DNA from: JBQTIM01 sp052388135
Lineage (GTDB): Bacteria; Elusimicrobiota; Elusimicrobia; FEN-1173
Reading direction: 5' to 3'
DNA: 19,210 bases
NCBI GenBank assembly: GCA_052388135.1
Contig: JBQTIM010000025.1
Location: 1-19,210 of the forward strand
The translations under genes and the position numbers were made by a program. Of this stretch, positions 6,651 through 13,714 are shown piece after piece; within the stretch, counting starts at the first letter, position 1, and each line of letters opens with the position of its first letter. The notes beneath the pieces were generated by a model. The model did not search any database, was not told the DNA's origin, and saw only the letters and a program-made list of their open reading frames with translations.

Positions 6651-7715
6651 TTATCGGGCGCCGGCGGCTTTGGCTTTTTTACGGCCCGCCGGCTTGGCGG
6701 TTTCGGCCGTCGAAGGCCGCCGCAGGCGCTGGACCTGCTTCTCCTCGTGGCGGCCGATGCGCCGGAACTTTTCGTAGCGGCGCTCGAGGAGGGCGGCGGT
6801 GGAGAGTTCCTCCAGCCTTTTGAGGTTGTCCTCCAAAGCGGCTTTGAGGGACGCCGCGGCCGCGTCGGCGTCGCGGTGCGCCCCGCCCAGGGGCTCGGCC
6901 ACGATCTCGTCTATAACGCCCGAGGCCAGAAGGTCGGGCGCCGTCAGCTTCAACGATTGCGCCGCCTCCGGCGCCTTGGCCGCGTCGCGGTAAAGGATGG
7001 AGGCGCAGCCCTCCGGAGAAATGACGGAATACCAGGCGTTCTCCATCATGAGCAGGCGGTCGCCCACGCCGATGGCCAGGGCGCCGCCGGACCCGCCCTC
7101 GCCGATGACGCAGCAAACGATGGGCACGGGCAGGCGGGCCATTTCCCTCAAATTTTCCGCGATGGCCGTGGCCTGGCCCCGCTCCTCGGCTCCGATGCCG
7201 GGATAAGCGCCTGCGGTGTCTATCAGGCTCACCACGGGCATGCCGAAGCGGGCCGCCATTTGCATGAGGCGCAGGGCCTTGCGGTAGCCTTCCGGGTGGG
7301 GCATGCCGAAATTTCGCGCCATGGACTCCTGCAGCGTGCGCCCCTTCTGATGTCCGATGACCATGACCGTGCGGCCGTTCAACAGCGCCGGCCCTCCCAC
7401 CACGGCCTTGTCCTCGGCGAAGTGGCGGTCGCCGTGCAGTTCGGTGAAATCCTGGAAGATGCGCTCGATGTGGTCCAGCGCGTAGGGCCGGCGCGGGTGC
7501 CGCGCCAGCTGGACCCTTTGCCAGGGCGACAGGCTGCCGTAGACGTCCCGCTTGAGCTCCTCGCAGCGGTTCTGGAGGCTTTTGATTTCGCCGGCGATCT
7601 CCACGGCGCCGTTGTTGGAACGGGCCACTTCCTGGAGCTCGCCGATCTTTTGCTCCAAGTCCAGGACGGGCTTTTCGAAGTCGAACCCTTTGAAGGTGCT
7701 GGTTTCAGCGGCCAT
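6651..7715 (-). CDS. accA: Acetyl-CoA carboxylase carboxyltransferase subunit alpha
   Basis: The predicted protein is 354 aa; AccA is usually about 320 aa. With AccD it transfers CO2 from carboxybiotin to acetyl-CoA, making malonyl-CoA for fatty acid synthesis in the cytosol. Visible motifs are the N-terminal helix FDFEKPVLDLEQKIGEL (11-27), HPRRPYALD (73-81), GHQKGR (121-126), FGMPHPEGYRKALRLM (136-151), DTAGAYPGIGAEERGQ (166-181), GEGGSGGALAIGVGD (205-219) and SPEGCASILYRDAAKA (233-248). The last 20 or so residues are Ala/Lys/Arg-rich and lie outside the conserved domain, a probably disordered basic tail. The ATG start at 7715 has GAGG 4 nt upstream. The gene follows the barrel-like gene by 11 nt, suggesting one transcript. 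AccD, AccB and AccC are not in the window. Confidence 0.97.
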   Translation of the reverse strand: MAAETSTFKGFDFEKPVLDLEQKIGELQEVARSNNGAVEIAGEIKSLQNRCEELKRDVYGSLSPWQRVQLARHPRRPYALDHIERIFQDFTELHGDRHFAEDKAVVGGPALLNGRTVMVIGHQKGRTLQESMARNFGMPHPEGYRKALRLMQMAARFGMPVVSLIDTAGAYPGIGAEERGQATAIAENLREMARLPVPIVCCVIGEGGSGGALAIGVGDRLLMMENAWYSVISPEGCASILYRDAAKAPEAAQSLKLTAPDLLASGVIDEIVAEPLGGAHRDADAAAASLKAALEDNLKRLEELSTAALLERRYEKFRRIGRHEEKQVQRLRRPSTAETAKPAGRKKAKAAGAR

Positions 7716-7726
7716 GATTCCTCATG

Positions 7727-8419
7727 TTAAAAGCTCCCGAAATAGACCAGGCGGACGATGCGTTCAGCTTTCCGGCCCGGGGCGAAAAGGTCCCGTCCCG
7801 CCATCTCGATGGAGAAACCGGGGGACAAGTGGTAGCGCCCCCCCAGGTTGATCCGGTTGTGCCGCGCGCGGCGGATGTTGTCCACCTCGGCGTTGAATGC
7901 GAAAACGTCGCGGACGAGGTAAGACAGGCCTGAGAAAGCGTAGACCTCGTCCTCGGAAAAATCGTATATATAGGCGCCGCCGCTCATCGTAAGGCCGGGC
8001 GTCGCGATTTCGCCGGAACCCACCGCGTAGAGGCCTTTTTCCCTCTGCAGATATTCGTCCGTCTTCTCGTCGAAAAAGTAGCCCTGCCCGTCGTAGCCCA
8101 GCGCCAGGGCCGGCAGATAACGGTCGGCGTCGAAGAAACGGAACCGCACGTTGAGCGTGGGCCGGTTCACGTCCACGGTGTCGGCCCCCACCAGCCTCTC
8201 GGCGTCCAGGCCGAAGCCCACGTTCAGGCGGGGGAACACCCCGAAGGTGGTTTTGGAAAGGACGCCGCCGCCGGAATAGAAACGGAAAGAAGCCTGGTAG
8301 CCGTAATGGTCGGCCACCTCCGCCGTGGGCGTGTCGATAATTTCCAAAGAGGGCGCGGCCGCGCGCAGGAGAGCGGCCTGGCAGAAGCCCGCCAGGAAAA
8401 GAGCCGATAACCGCCTCAT
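7727..8419 (-). CDS. Probable small outer-membrane beta-barrel protein
   Basis: The predicted protein is 230 aa with a signal peptide at about residues 1-22 (MRRLSALFLAGF, core, then LRAAA). The mature part shows alternating hydrophobic and polar strands rich in Tyr, Phe, Gly and Asn, with strand and turn patterns such as GYQASFRFYSGGG, LNVRFRFFDADRY, YAFSGLSYLVRD and INLGGRYHLSPG. It ends in phenylalanine (LVYFGSF), the usual C-terminal signal of outer-membrane barrels. Its length suits an 8- to 10-strand barrel. I cannot name the family. The ATG at 8419 has no clear Shine-Dalgarno sequence. accA begins 11 nt downstream, so the two are probably co-transcribed. Function could be structural or linked to the polysaccharide genes upstream, but nothing in the sequence decides this. 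Confidence 0.75.
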   Translation of the reverse strand: MRRLSALFLAGFCQAALLRAAAPSLEIIDTPTAEVADHYGYQASFRFYSGGGVLSKTTFGVFPRLNVGFGLDAERLVGADTVDVNRPTLNVRFRFFDADRYLPALALGYDGQGYFFDEKTDEYLQREKGLYAVGSGEIATPGLTMSGGAYIYDFSEDEVYAFSGLSYLVRDVFAFNAEVDNIRRARHNRINLGGRYHLSPGFSIEMAGRDLFAPGRKAERIVRLVYFGSF

Positions 8420-8557
8420 GTCCGCGCCGCAAAACGCGGAGTTTCTCGTCCGTGTTCCACCAAGCTCCTTGATCGTAGGAAGTCGCCGGCCGTCGAGCGG
8501 GCGGCCGGCCGGGTCCCCCCAGAGATAGGCCGTACAATTAATACAAGACGCAAAATT
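8420..8557 (-). other. Gap between GT4 gene and barrel gene: palindrome and AT-rich patch
   Basis: This 138-nt gap separates the last polysaccharide gene from the barrel gene. GCCGGCCG (8485-8492) and CGGCCGGC (8502-8509) form a perfect 8-bp stem with a 9-nt loop, but no T run follows on the minus strand. Positions 8535-8585 (about) are clearly AT-rich compared with the rest of the window and cover the GT4 3' end. A promoter for the barrel-accA pair would be expected here, yet I cannot point to a convincing -35/-10 pair. Confidence 0.35.
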
Positions 8558-9742
8558 TTAACTGATTTCTTCCCGATTTTCAACAGGATTTTTGGGGGGT
8601 CGCCCGCCGGAAAGCTCCTCGTAAAGGGCGGCGTGGGCGGCCACCATGCGGGGGATGTCGAAGTCGCGGGCGACGGAGGTCCGGGCGGCCAGGCCCAGGC
8701 GGGCGGCCAGGCCGGCGTCGGCCAGGATGTCCAGAAGCCGGGCGGCGGTCAGATCGGGGCGGCCGGGCGGCGTGAGGAAGCCGTTGCGGCCGTCCGCCAG
8801 GATGTCCGGGACGCCGTCCACGGCGTTGCAGACGCAAGGAAGGCCGGCGGCCATGGCTTCCACCAAGGCCAGGGGCAGGCCCTCCCAGAGGGCGGTCATG
8901 GCGAAGGCGTCGGCCCGCGCGAGAAGGCCGGGGATGTCGCGCCGCCAGCCGGGGAGAAAAAAGACCTTTTCCAGGCCGCGCCGGCGGATGTCGGCCTCCA
9001 GGGCGGAACGCAGGGCTCCGTCCCCCACCATGAGGAACCGCGCGGAGGGGTCGCGGCGCGCCACCAGGTCGGCGGCGGCGACGAAATCCCCCAGGTTCTT
9101 TTGCGGCTTGAAGGGGCCGATGGTCACCACCAGTTTGTGCTCGGGCGCCACGGGAATTCCCTCCGGGGCCCGCCGCGCGCGCTCCAGAGAGAAAAAGGCG
9201 TCCAGGGCGACGCCGCAGAGGATGAGCCGGCGCTGCTCGGGGCGGCCGATGCCCCGGGCGCGGGCTTCCTCCTGGTTGGCTTTGGACACGAAAACGAGGA
9301 CGTCGGCGGCCGGCGCCGCCATTTTTTCCAGCAGGACGAAAGCCGCCCGCGTCCAGGGCTTCTGGCCGGGCGTGAACCCGAAGCCGTGGAAGGTGTGGAC
9401 CACCGCCGGCACGCCGGCCAGCCTCGCCGCCCAGCGTCCCAGGACGCCGGCCTTGGAAGAGCTGGTGTGGACCACGTCCGGCCGCTCGCGCCTGAGGACG
9501 GCGGCCATTTCCCGCACCGCCAGGGCGTCCCGCAGAGGCGAGACGGGCCGCACGAGGTTGCGGAGGAAATAAACCGGGTAAGGCGCTTTCCGCGCCTCTT
9601 CGTCCAAAACCGCGCCGGAACCGCAGAGCAGGAGGCGGTCGAACCGCGCCGGGTCCAGGCCGTCCAGGATGTGGAAGACGTTTTTCTGCGCCCCCCCCAG
9701 TTCCAGAAGCGTGACGATTTGGGCGACTTTGATTTTTTTCAC
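8558..9742 (-). CDS. GT4-family glycosyltransferase (GT-B fold)
   Basis: The predicted protein is 394 aa, normal for the family. It probably transfers a sugar from a nucleotide-sugar to a lipid-linked or surface glycan on the cytoplasmic face. The N-terminal domain opens VAQIVTLLELGGAQKNV, with the GGAQ loop typical of GT4. The C-terminal domain has VVTIGPFKPQKNLGDFV (205-221) and the EX7E motif EGLPLALVE (287-295), then GLPCVCNAVDGVPDIL (300-315). I place the start at a GTG (9742) that overlaps the upstream TGA by 4 nt (GTGA). A longer in-frame opening to 10084 is rejected because its extra 114 residues are Gly/Pro/Arg-rich shadow translation inside the polymerase gene. It is the last gene of the tightly coupled polysaccharide run. 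Donor and acceptor sugars cannot be predicted. Confidence 0.92.
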   Translation of the reverse strand: MKKIKVAQIVTLLELGGAQKNVFHILDGLDPARFDRLLLCGSGAVLDEEARKAPYPVYFLRNLVRPVSPLRDALAVREMAAVLRRERPDVVHTSSSKAGVLGRWAARLAGVPAVVHTFHGFGFTPGQKPWTRAAFVLLEKMAAPAADVLVFVSKANQEEARARGIGRPEQRRLILCGVALDAFFSLERARRAPEGIPVAPEHKLVVTIGPFKPQKNLGDFVAAADLVARRDPSARFLMVGDGALRSALEADIRRRGLEKVFFLPGWRRDIPGLLARADAFAMTALWEGLPLALVEAMAAGLPCVCNAVDGVPDILADGRNGFLTPPGRPDLTAARLLDILADAGLAARLGLAARTSVARDFDIPRMVAAHAALYEELSGGRPPKNPVENREEIS

Positions 9743-11307
9743 GGCGGCGCCTCGCGGACGCTCTCCATCTTCGAGCGCAATTCCCGCCGGAGAGGCAGGA
9801 GGCGGGACGCCCTGCGATAGTGCTCCAGCGCCTCCGCCCGGCGGCCCAGCACCACGCTCAGGTCCCCCGCCTCTTCCCGGAACCGGGCGGTGAAGGGCGA
9901 AAGGGCCGCGGCCCGATGAACGCGGGCCAGGGCCTCGGCGAAGTTTCCCGACGCGGCGACGACGGCGGCGTCCAGGGAATGGAGCTCCGGCTCCCGGGCG
10001 TTCCAGCGGAGGCCCGTGGAGATGAGCGTTTTCGCCCGGGGGACGTCCCCCTGCCGCAGGGCCGCCCGCGCCCGGGCCAGGCATTGGTCGGCGCGGAAAA
10101 GCCGCAGGGCGTTGAAAGCAGCGGCTGCCGCCAAGACCAAGCCCGCCGCCAAAATCCAGCGCCGGGCTTTAAGCGGCAAGGCGGCGCCCGCGGGCCGCCG
10201 CGTTTCGCTCCAGGCCAGCCCGGCCGCGGCCCAAAAAATCCAGTAAACGCCGGGGAAGGAAAAACCGATGTGCGCCAGGTTGTAAGCGAGGAAACCCGCC
10301 ACGCCCAGGACCGCGGCTCCGTCGAGCCCCGGCGCCGCCCGAAGGCGGCGGACCAGCGCCGTTAAAAATAAAAGGAAAGCCCCCATACCCAAGAGGCCCC
10401 GCTCCGCCAGCATATCGAGGAAAAAATTGTGGGCGTAGAGGCTGTTCTGGCCCAGCTCCACCGCCCGGTAGCCGGCGTAGGCCTCGCCGAAGGCGCCGGG
10501 TCCGGCGCCCAGGAAAGGATTGTCCAGCCACATGGCCAGGGCCGTCCGCCACCAGGCGGGGCGGTCCGCTTCCCATTGAACCAGCCGAACCCAGTCGGCG
10601 CGGAAAAACCAGGCGCCCGCCACGGCCAAAACGGCCAGGGCGGCCAGGCCCGCCGCCCGCTTGTTTTTGGCGCGGATCCAAAAATATCCCTGGCCGAGGA
10701 CGACGAAGTAAGCCAGGAACGAGCGCGTGCCCAGCAAGACGCCGACCAAGGCGGCGGCCGCCAAGCGCCACAGCCAGAGGCCGGGCCCCGCGCGATGGAT
10801 GGAGGTTTCCTTCCACGCCAGGGGAATCAACAACAGGAGGCAGGCCGCCAAGGCGTTGGGGTTCGGCAGGGGTCCGGCCAGGGCTATGGAGGCCGGCGCG
10901 TCCCGAACCAGGGCCAGGACGCCGGCGGCGGCCCCGCCCGCCAGGAGGGCCCGGCGGCAAGCGCGGCCGTGCTCCGCGCCGCCGGCCGCCGCGAAGAAAA
11001 AGAAGAACGGCGCGGCGGCGTCCACGTGCAGGGATCGCAGGGCGCTGTGAGGGAAGGATGAAACCAGGGCCGACGCGGCCGAGGCCGCGAGGAAAACCGC
11101 CAGGGACGGCGCGGCGGCAACCGCCGGGAACGGATCCGGAGGGCGCCGCAGGAAAGCCGGGGCCGCGGCCAAGGCCGCCGCCGCCCAGACCGCCGAGACC
11201 AACGCCTGGGACCAAAGCTCCCAACCGCCCCGCAAAAGGGGCGCCGCGGCCAGGAGAAACAGGCCGGCCGCCCGCGCGGCGGACACCGCGGCCTGTTCCC
11301 GCCTCAA
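9739..11307 (-). CDS. Wzy/WaaL-type O-antigen polymerase or ligase with TPR-like tail
   Basis: This is a multi-pass membrane protein of 522 aa if translation starts at the TTG (11307), which overlaps the upstream TGA by 4 nt (TTGA). A GTG at 11286 is the main alternative, and the in-frame ATG at 11376 is rejected because it lies deep in the upstream gene. About ten hydrophobic segments fill residues 10-365, with another at 383-401. The Wzy_C-type region contains NPFLGAGPGAFGEAY (263-277) and the periplasmic loop YAHNFFLDMLAERGLLGMGA (291-310), including the conserved H-N and E-x-GL-G pattern. Residues 405-505 are soluble, helical and repeat-like (GDVPRAKTLI, GNFAEALARV, GRRAEALEHY), consistent with TPR units. 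Such proteins join or polymerise lipid-linked glycans at the outer face of the inner membrane. Polymerase versus ligase cannot be told from sequence alone. Confidence 0.85.
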   Translation of the reverse strand: MRREQAAVSAARAAGLFLLAAAPLLRGGWELWSQALVSAVWAAAALAAAPAFLRRPPDPFPAVAAAPSLAVFLAASAASALVSSFPHSALRSLHVDAAAPFFFFFAAAGGAEHGRACRRALLAGGAAAGVLALVRDAPASIALAGPLPNPNALAACLLLLIPLAWKETSIHRAGPGLWLWRLAAAALVGVLLGTRSFLAYFVVLGQGYFWIRAKNKRAAGLAALAVLAVAGAWFFRADWVRLVQWEADRPAWWRTALAMWLDNPFLGAGPGAFGEAYAGYRAVELGQNSLYAHNFFLDMLAERGLLGMGAFLLFLTALVRRLRAAPGLDGAAVLGVAGFLAYNLAHIGFSFPGVYWIFWAAAGLAWSETRRPAGAALPLKARRWILAAGLVLAAAAAFNALRLFRADQCLARARAALRQGDVPRAKTLISTGLRWNAREPELHSLDAAVVAASGNFAEALARVHRAAALSPFTARFREEAGDLSVVLGRRAEALEHYRRASRLLPLRRELRSKMESVREAPP

Positions 11308-12638
11308 AGGCCCGCCGCCGCCTCCGCCGCGGCCTTGCCGTCGAGAATGGCTTCCTCCATGAAAGAATATTTCCACGCGCCGTAGCGGCCGATGCCGACG
11401 ATGCCCGCCCGCTCCAGCCAGGAAAAAATGTTCCGCAGGGCCGGCCCGCGATTCTCATCGTAGATCACGTAGGCGTAGCGGATGGGAAGGAAGCTCACCA
11501 CGGGGAACGCGTCGCCGCGCTTGAGCACGCCGGCGGCCTCGAGCCCCCGCCGCACCCGCCGCCAGGCCGACTCGCGGGAAAGCGTCTCCCCCGGCCGGTG
11601 GGCGATCTCCACGTACATGGACGAGCAGCCCTCGGGCACAACGTGCGGCGTGAAGTTCATGGGAAAACCCACGCGGTAAAAGACGAACTTTTTTTCCGGA
11701 AAATAGATCCAGGACTTGTTTGAAATTTTAGGGCGCTTCACGCCCACGTTGATGTTCAAGACCGAGGTCCAGCGCAGGCGCTCGAAATCCGCGCGAATTT
11801 CCTCGGGAAACGGGTCCAGCCTCTTGAGCAGCTCGGGCAGCGGGATGGTGGAGATCATGCGCGAGTAGGACGCGCGCTCGCCCGTGGAGAAAAGAGCGGA
11901 GCGGTTGCGCCAATCCACCTTTTCCAAGGCCGCTCCCAGGCGCACGCCGGGCAGCCCCTCGGCCAGGCCCTGGGCCAGGCGCTGTATGCCGCCCCGACGG
12001 GGATACAGGAACGAAACGTTGTATCCGAAGGCCGTGGTCTGGTCCGTCAAGGCGCCGGCCAGAACCTCTTCAAGCTTGGGCTGGGGGACGAAGGACCCGC
12101 ACCACTCAGGCGTCATCTCGGCGGGCGGCACCGTCCAGAGCTTGCGGTTGTAGGGGATCATGAAATGCTTGGAGATGCCGGCGCCGAAGAGACGTTGGCA
12201 CCACTCCTCGAAGTTCAGCGGCTTGTCGGACTTGAGCGGCTCCGCGCCGTAGCGCCGCCGGGCTTCCCAAAGGCCGGCGACGCAATCCTCGATCACCGGC
12301 TGAGGCAGGCCGTAAAGGTTGGCTTGAAAAGGGTAGCGCGTGTAGACGCCCTGGGAAAAAATCCAGGCGTCGCGCCGGCACTCGAAAACGTTGCCCCGCA
12401 GGAGCCGCCGCACCAGTTTTTTCGTGTAATCGTTGTGGAGGTGAAGGAGGTGCCCGGTGTGGTCGAAGGTGAAGCCGTCCACGCTGTAGGAACGGGCCGT
12501 GCCGCCGGGCTCTTTTTCCCTCTCGAAAAGCGCCCCCCGGCCGCCCAGGTGGTGGGCCGCCGACAGGCCGGCCTACCCTCCCCCCACGATCAGGACCCGC
12601 CCCGCCCCGGCGGCGTTCCCGCCGCGTTTAGGGGACAT
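11304..12638 (-). pseudogene. FAD-dependent oxidoreductase interrupted by an in-frame amber codon
   Basis: The frame runs from ATG 12638 to TGA 11304 (444 codons before the stop) but has TAG at codon 22 (12573-12575). The text reads VLIVGGG-stop-AGLSAAHHLG, so the nonsense codon sits inside the dinucleotide-binding motif. Everything after it is well conserved: PGGTARSYSVDGFTFDHTGH, YPFQANLYGLP, MIPYNRKLWTVPPAEM, FLYPRRGGIQRLAQGLA and a C-terminal GIGRYGAWKYSFMEEAI. This pattern fits the amine-oxidase / UDP-galactopyranose mutase-like flavoproteins often found in polysaccharide clusters. A GTG at 12482 would give a 392-aa product without the FAD-binding N terminus, unlikely to work. The 5' end overlaps the WecA-like gene by 11 nt. 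It may be a recent pseudogene, a consensus error next to a G-rich run, or a readthrough case; TAG ends two other genes here (pfp, ybgC), which argues against recoding. Confidence 0.82.
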
Positions 12639-13644
12639 GGACCTTCCGCAGGCGCGCCGTGGCGTAAAGGCCGGCCATGGGGATCAAGGCGAAAAGGAAA
12701 ATGGAGACGTAGAAAGGTTGATGCGCCACAGCGTAGGCAGCCAGGGAAAACACGGCCGCCACGGCGCCGAAAACCAGCACCACCCGGCCGCGGGACATCC
12801 CCAGGGCCCCGAGCTTCAAGGCGAGATGGTCCTTGGAGCCGACGAAAGGCGACTTTCCCTGCATCACCCGCATGAGCATGACGAAGAACGTGTCGTAAAG
12901 CGGCAGGCCCAGGATCAGGAGCGGCGCCAAAACCCCCGTCTCGCTCACCCGCGTGTAGGTTGTGCCCAGGGACAGGGCGGCCATCAAAAAGCCGAGCAAC
13001 AGGCTTCCGGCGTCTCCCATGAAAATTTTCCAGCGCCTCGACAGGTTGTAAGGCAGAAAGCCCAGGCTGGCCCCGGCCACCGCCACGGCCGCCGCGTTGA
13101 CGTAAATCTCCTCCGTCGGAAGGGAGATGAGCAGGAACCCCAGGCCCGCGATCAAAGCCTGCGAGGCCGCCAGGCCGTCCATGATGTCCATGAGGTTGAA
13201 GGCGTTGGTGATGCCCACCACCCACAGGACCGTCAGGATATAGGAAAGCCATTCCGGCTGGATGAACTTGATGCGGATGTCGAAGGTCAAAAGCATGAGG
13301 GCCGCCAGGAACTGGAAGAAAAATTTCCATTGGAAGGCGAGGCCGCCCCGCTTAAAGTCGTCCGCCAGGCCCACCGCCACGATGAACGTGGCTCCCGCCA
13401 GGATGCCCCGCAGGGACGTGAGCGTGCCGGTGGGAAAATGCGTGGTGAGCCGCAGGAAAAGGAACGCGCCCAGGACGCCCAGGTAAATGGCCGCGCCTCC
13501 CAGATATGGAGTCGGCGTCCTGTGGGTCTTGATGGGCGACGAGGGATGGTCCAGCACGTCGAAACGCAGGGCCAGGCGCCGCATGCAGGGCGTCAGCGCC
13601 AGCGTCAGCCCGAGGGCGACGAGGAAAGCGGAGAAGTAAATCAT
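12628..13644 (-). CDS. WecA/MraY-family undecaprenyl-phosphate sugar-1-P transferase
   Basis: The predicted protein is 338 aa, polytopic, with about ten membrane segments. It transfers a sugar-1-phosphate (often GlcNAc-1-P) from a UDP-sugar to undecaprenyl phosphate at the cytoplasmic face, the first step of lipid-linked glycan assembly. Visible family motifs are HRTPTPYLGGAAIYLG (41-56), the Asp pair VGLADDFK (91-98, D95 D96), NAFNLMDIMDGLAA (147-160), FMGDAGSLLLGF (208-219) and a C-terminal cytoplasmic loop PFVGSKDHLALKLGALG (266-282) holding the conserved His. The D-x-x-D-G core favours the WecA/WbpL side of the family over MraY, as does the polysaccharide setting. The start is an ATG at 13644 with no obvious Shine-Dalgarno sequence. 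The oxidoreductase start overlaps its end by 11 nt, so the two are co-transcribed. Confidence 0.93.
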   Translation of the reverse strand: MIYFSAFLVALGLTLALTPCMRRLALRFDVLDHPSSPIKTHRTPTPYLGGAAIYLGVLGAFLFLRLTTHFPTGTLTSLRGILAGATFIVAVGLADDFKRGGLAFQWKFFFQFLAALMLLTFDIRIKFIQPEWLSYILTVLWVVGITNAFNLMDIMDGLAASQALIAGLGFLLISLPTEEIYVNAAAVAVAGASLGFLPYNLSRRWKIFMGDAGSLLLGFLMAALSLGTTYTRVSETGVLAPLLILGLPLYDTFFVMLMRVMQGKSPFVGSKDHLALKLGALGMSRGRVVLVFGAVAAVFSLAAYAVAHQPFYVSIFLFALIPMAGLYATARLRKVHVP

Positions 13645-13714
13645 CGGCCCGGCGTCCGCGCCGCCGCGCCTCGGCGGCAGGGAACTTGCGAATTTTCAGC
13701 CCGGCGCATGGCGC

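Noticed and set aside
8525..8557. Possible promoter in the AT-rich patch before the barrel gene
   Set aside because: TTGCGT, TTGTAT, TATTAA and TATCTC are all present on the minus strand, but no pair has acceptable spacing of 16-18 nt.
8633..9820. Long plus-strand open frame (395 codons) opposite the GT4 gene
   Set aside because: It is antisense to a glycosyltransferase with a complete EX7E motif; composition is Gly/Arg/Gln/His-rich with no hydrophobic core.
11304..12482. Treating the oxidoreductase as a complete 392-aa gene starting at GTG 12482
   Set aside because: The conserved FAD-binding N terminus is encoded in the same frame directly upstream, interrupted only by one TAG, so the short form is an artefact of the nonsense codon.
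12573..12575. Genome-wide amber recoding, such as pyrrolysine, to explain the in-frame TAG
   Set aside because: TAG is the natural terminator of pfp and ybgC in this same window, and the interrupted motif is not a methylamine methyltransferase; a point lesion or sequence error is simpler.
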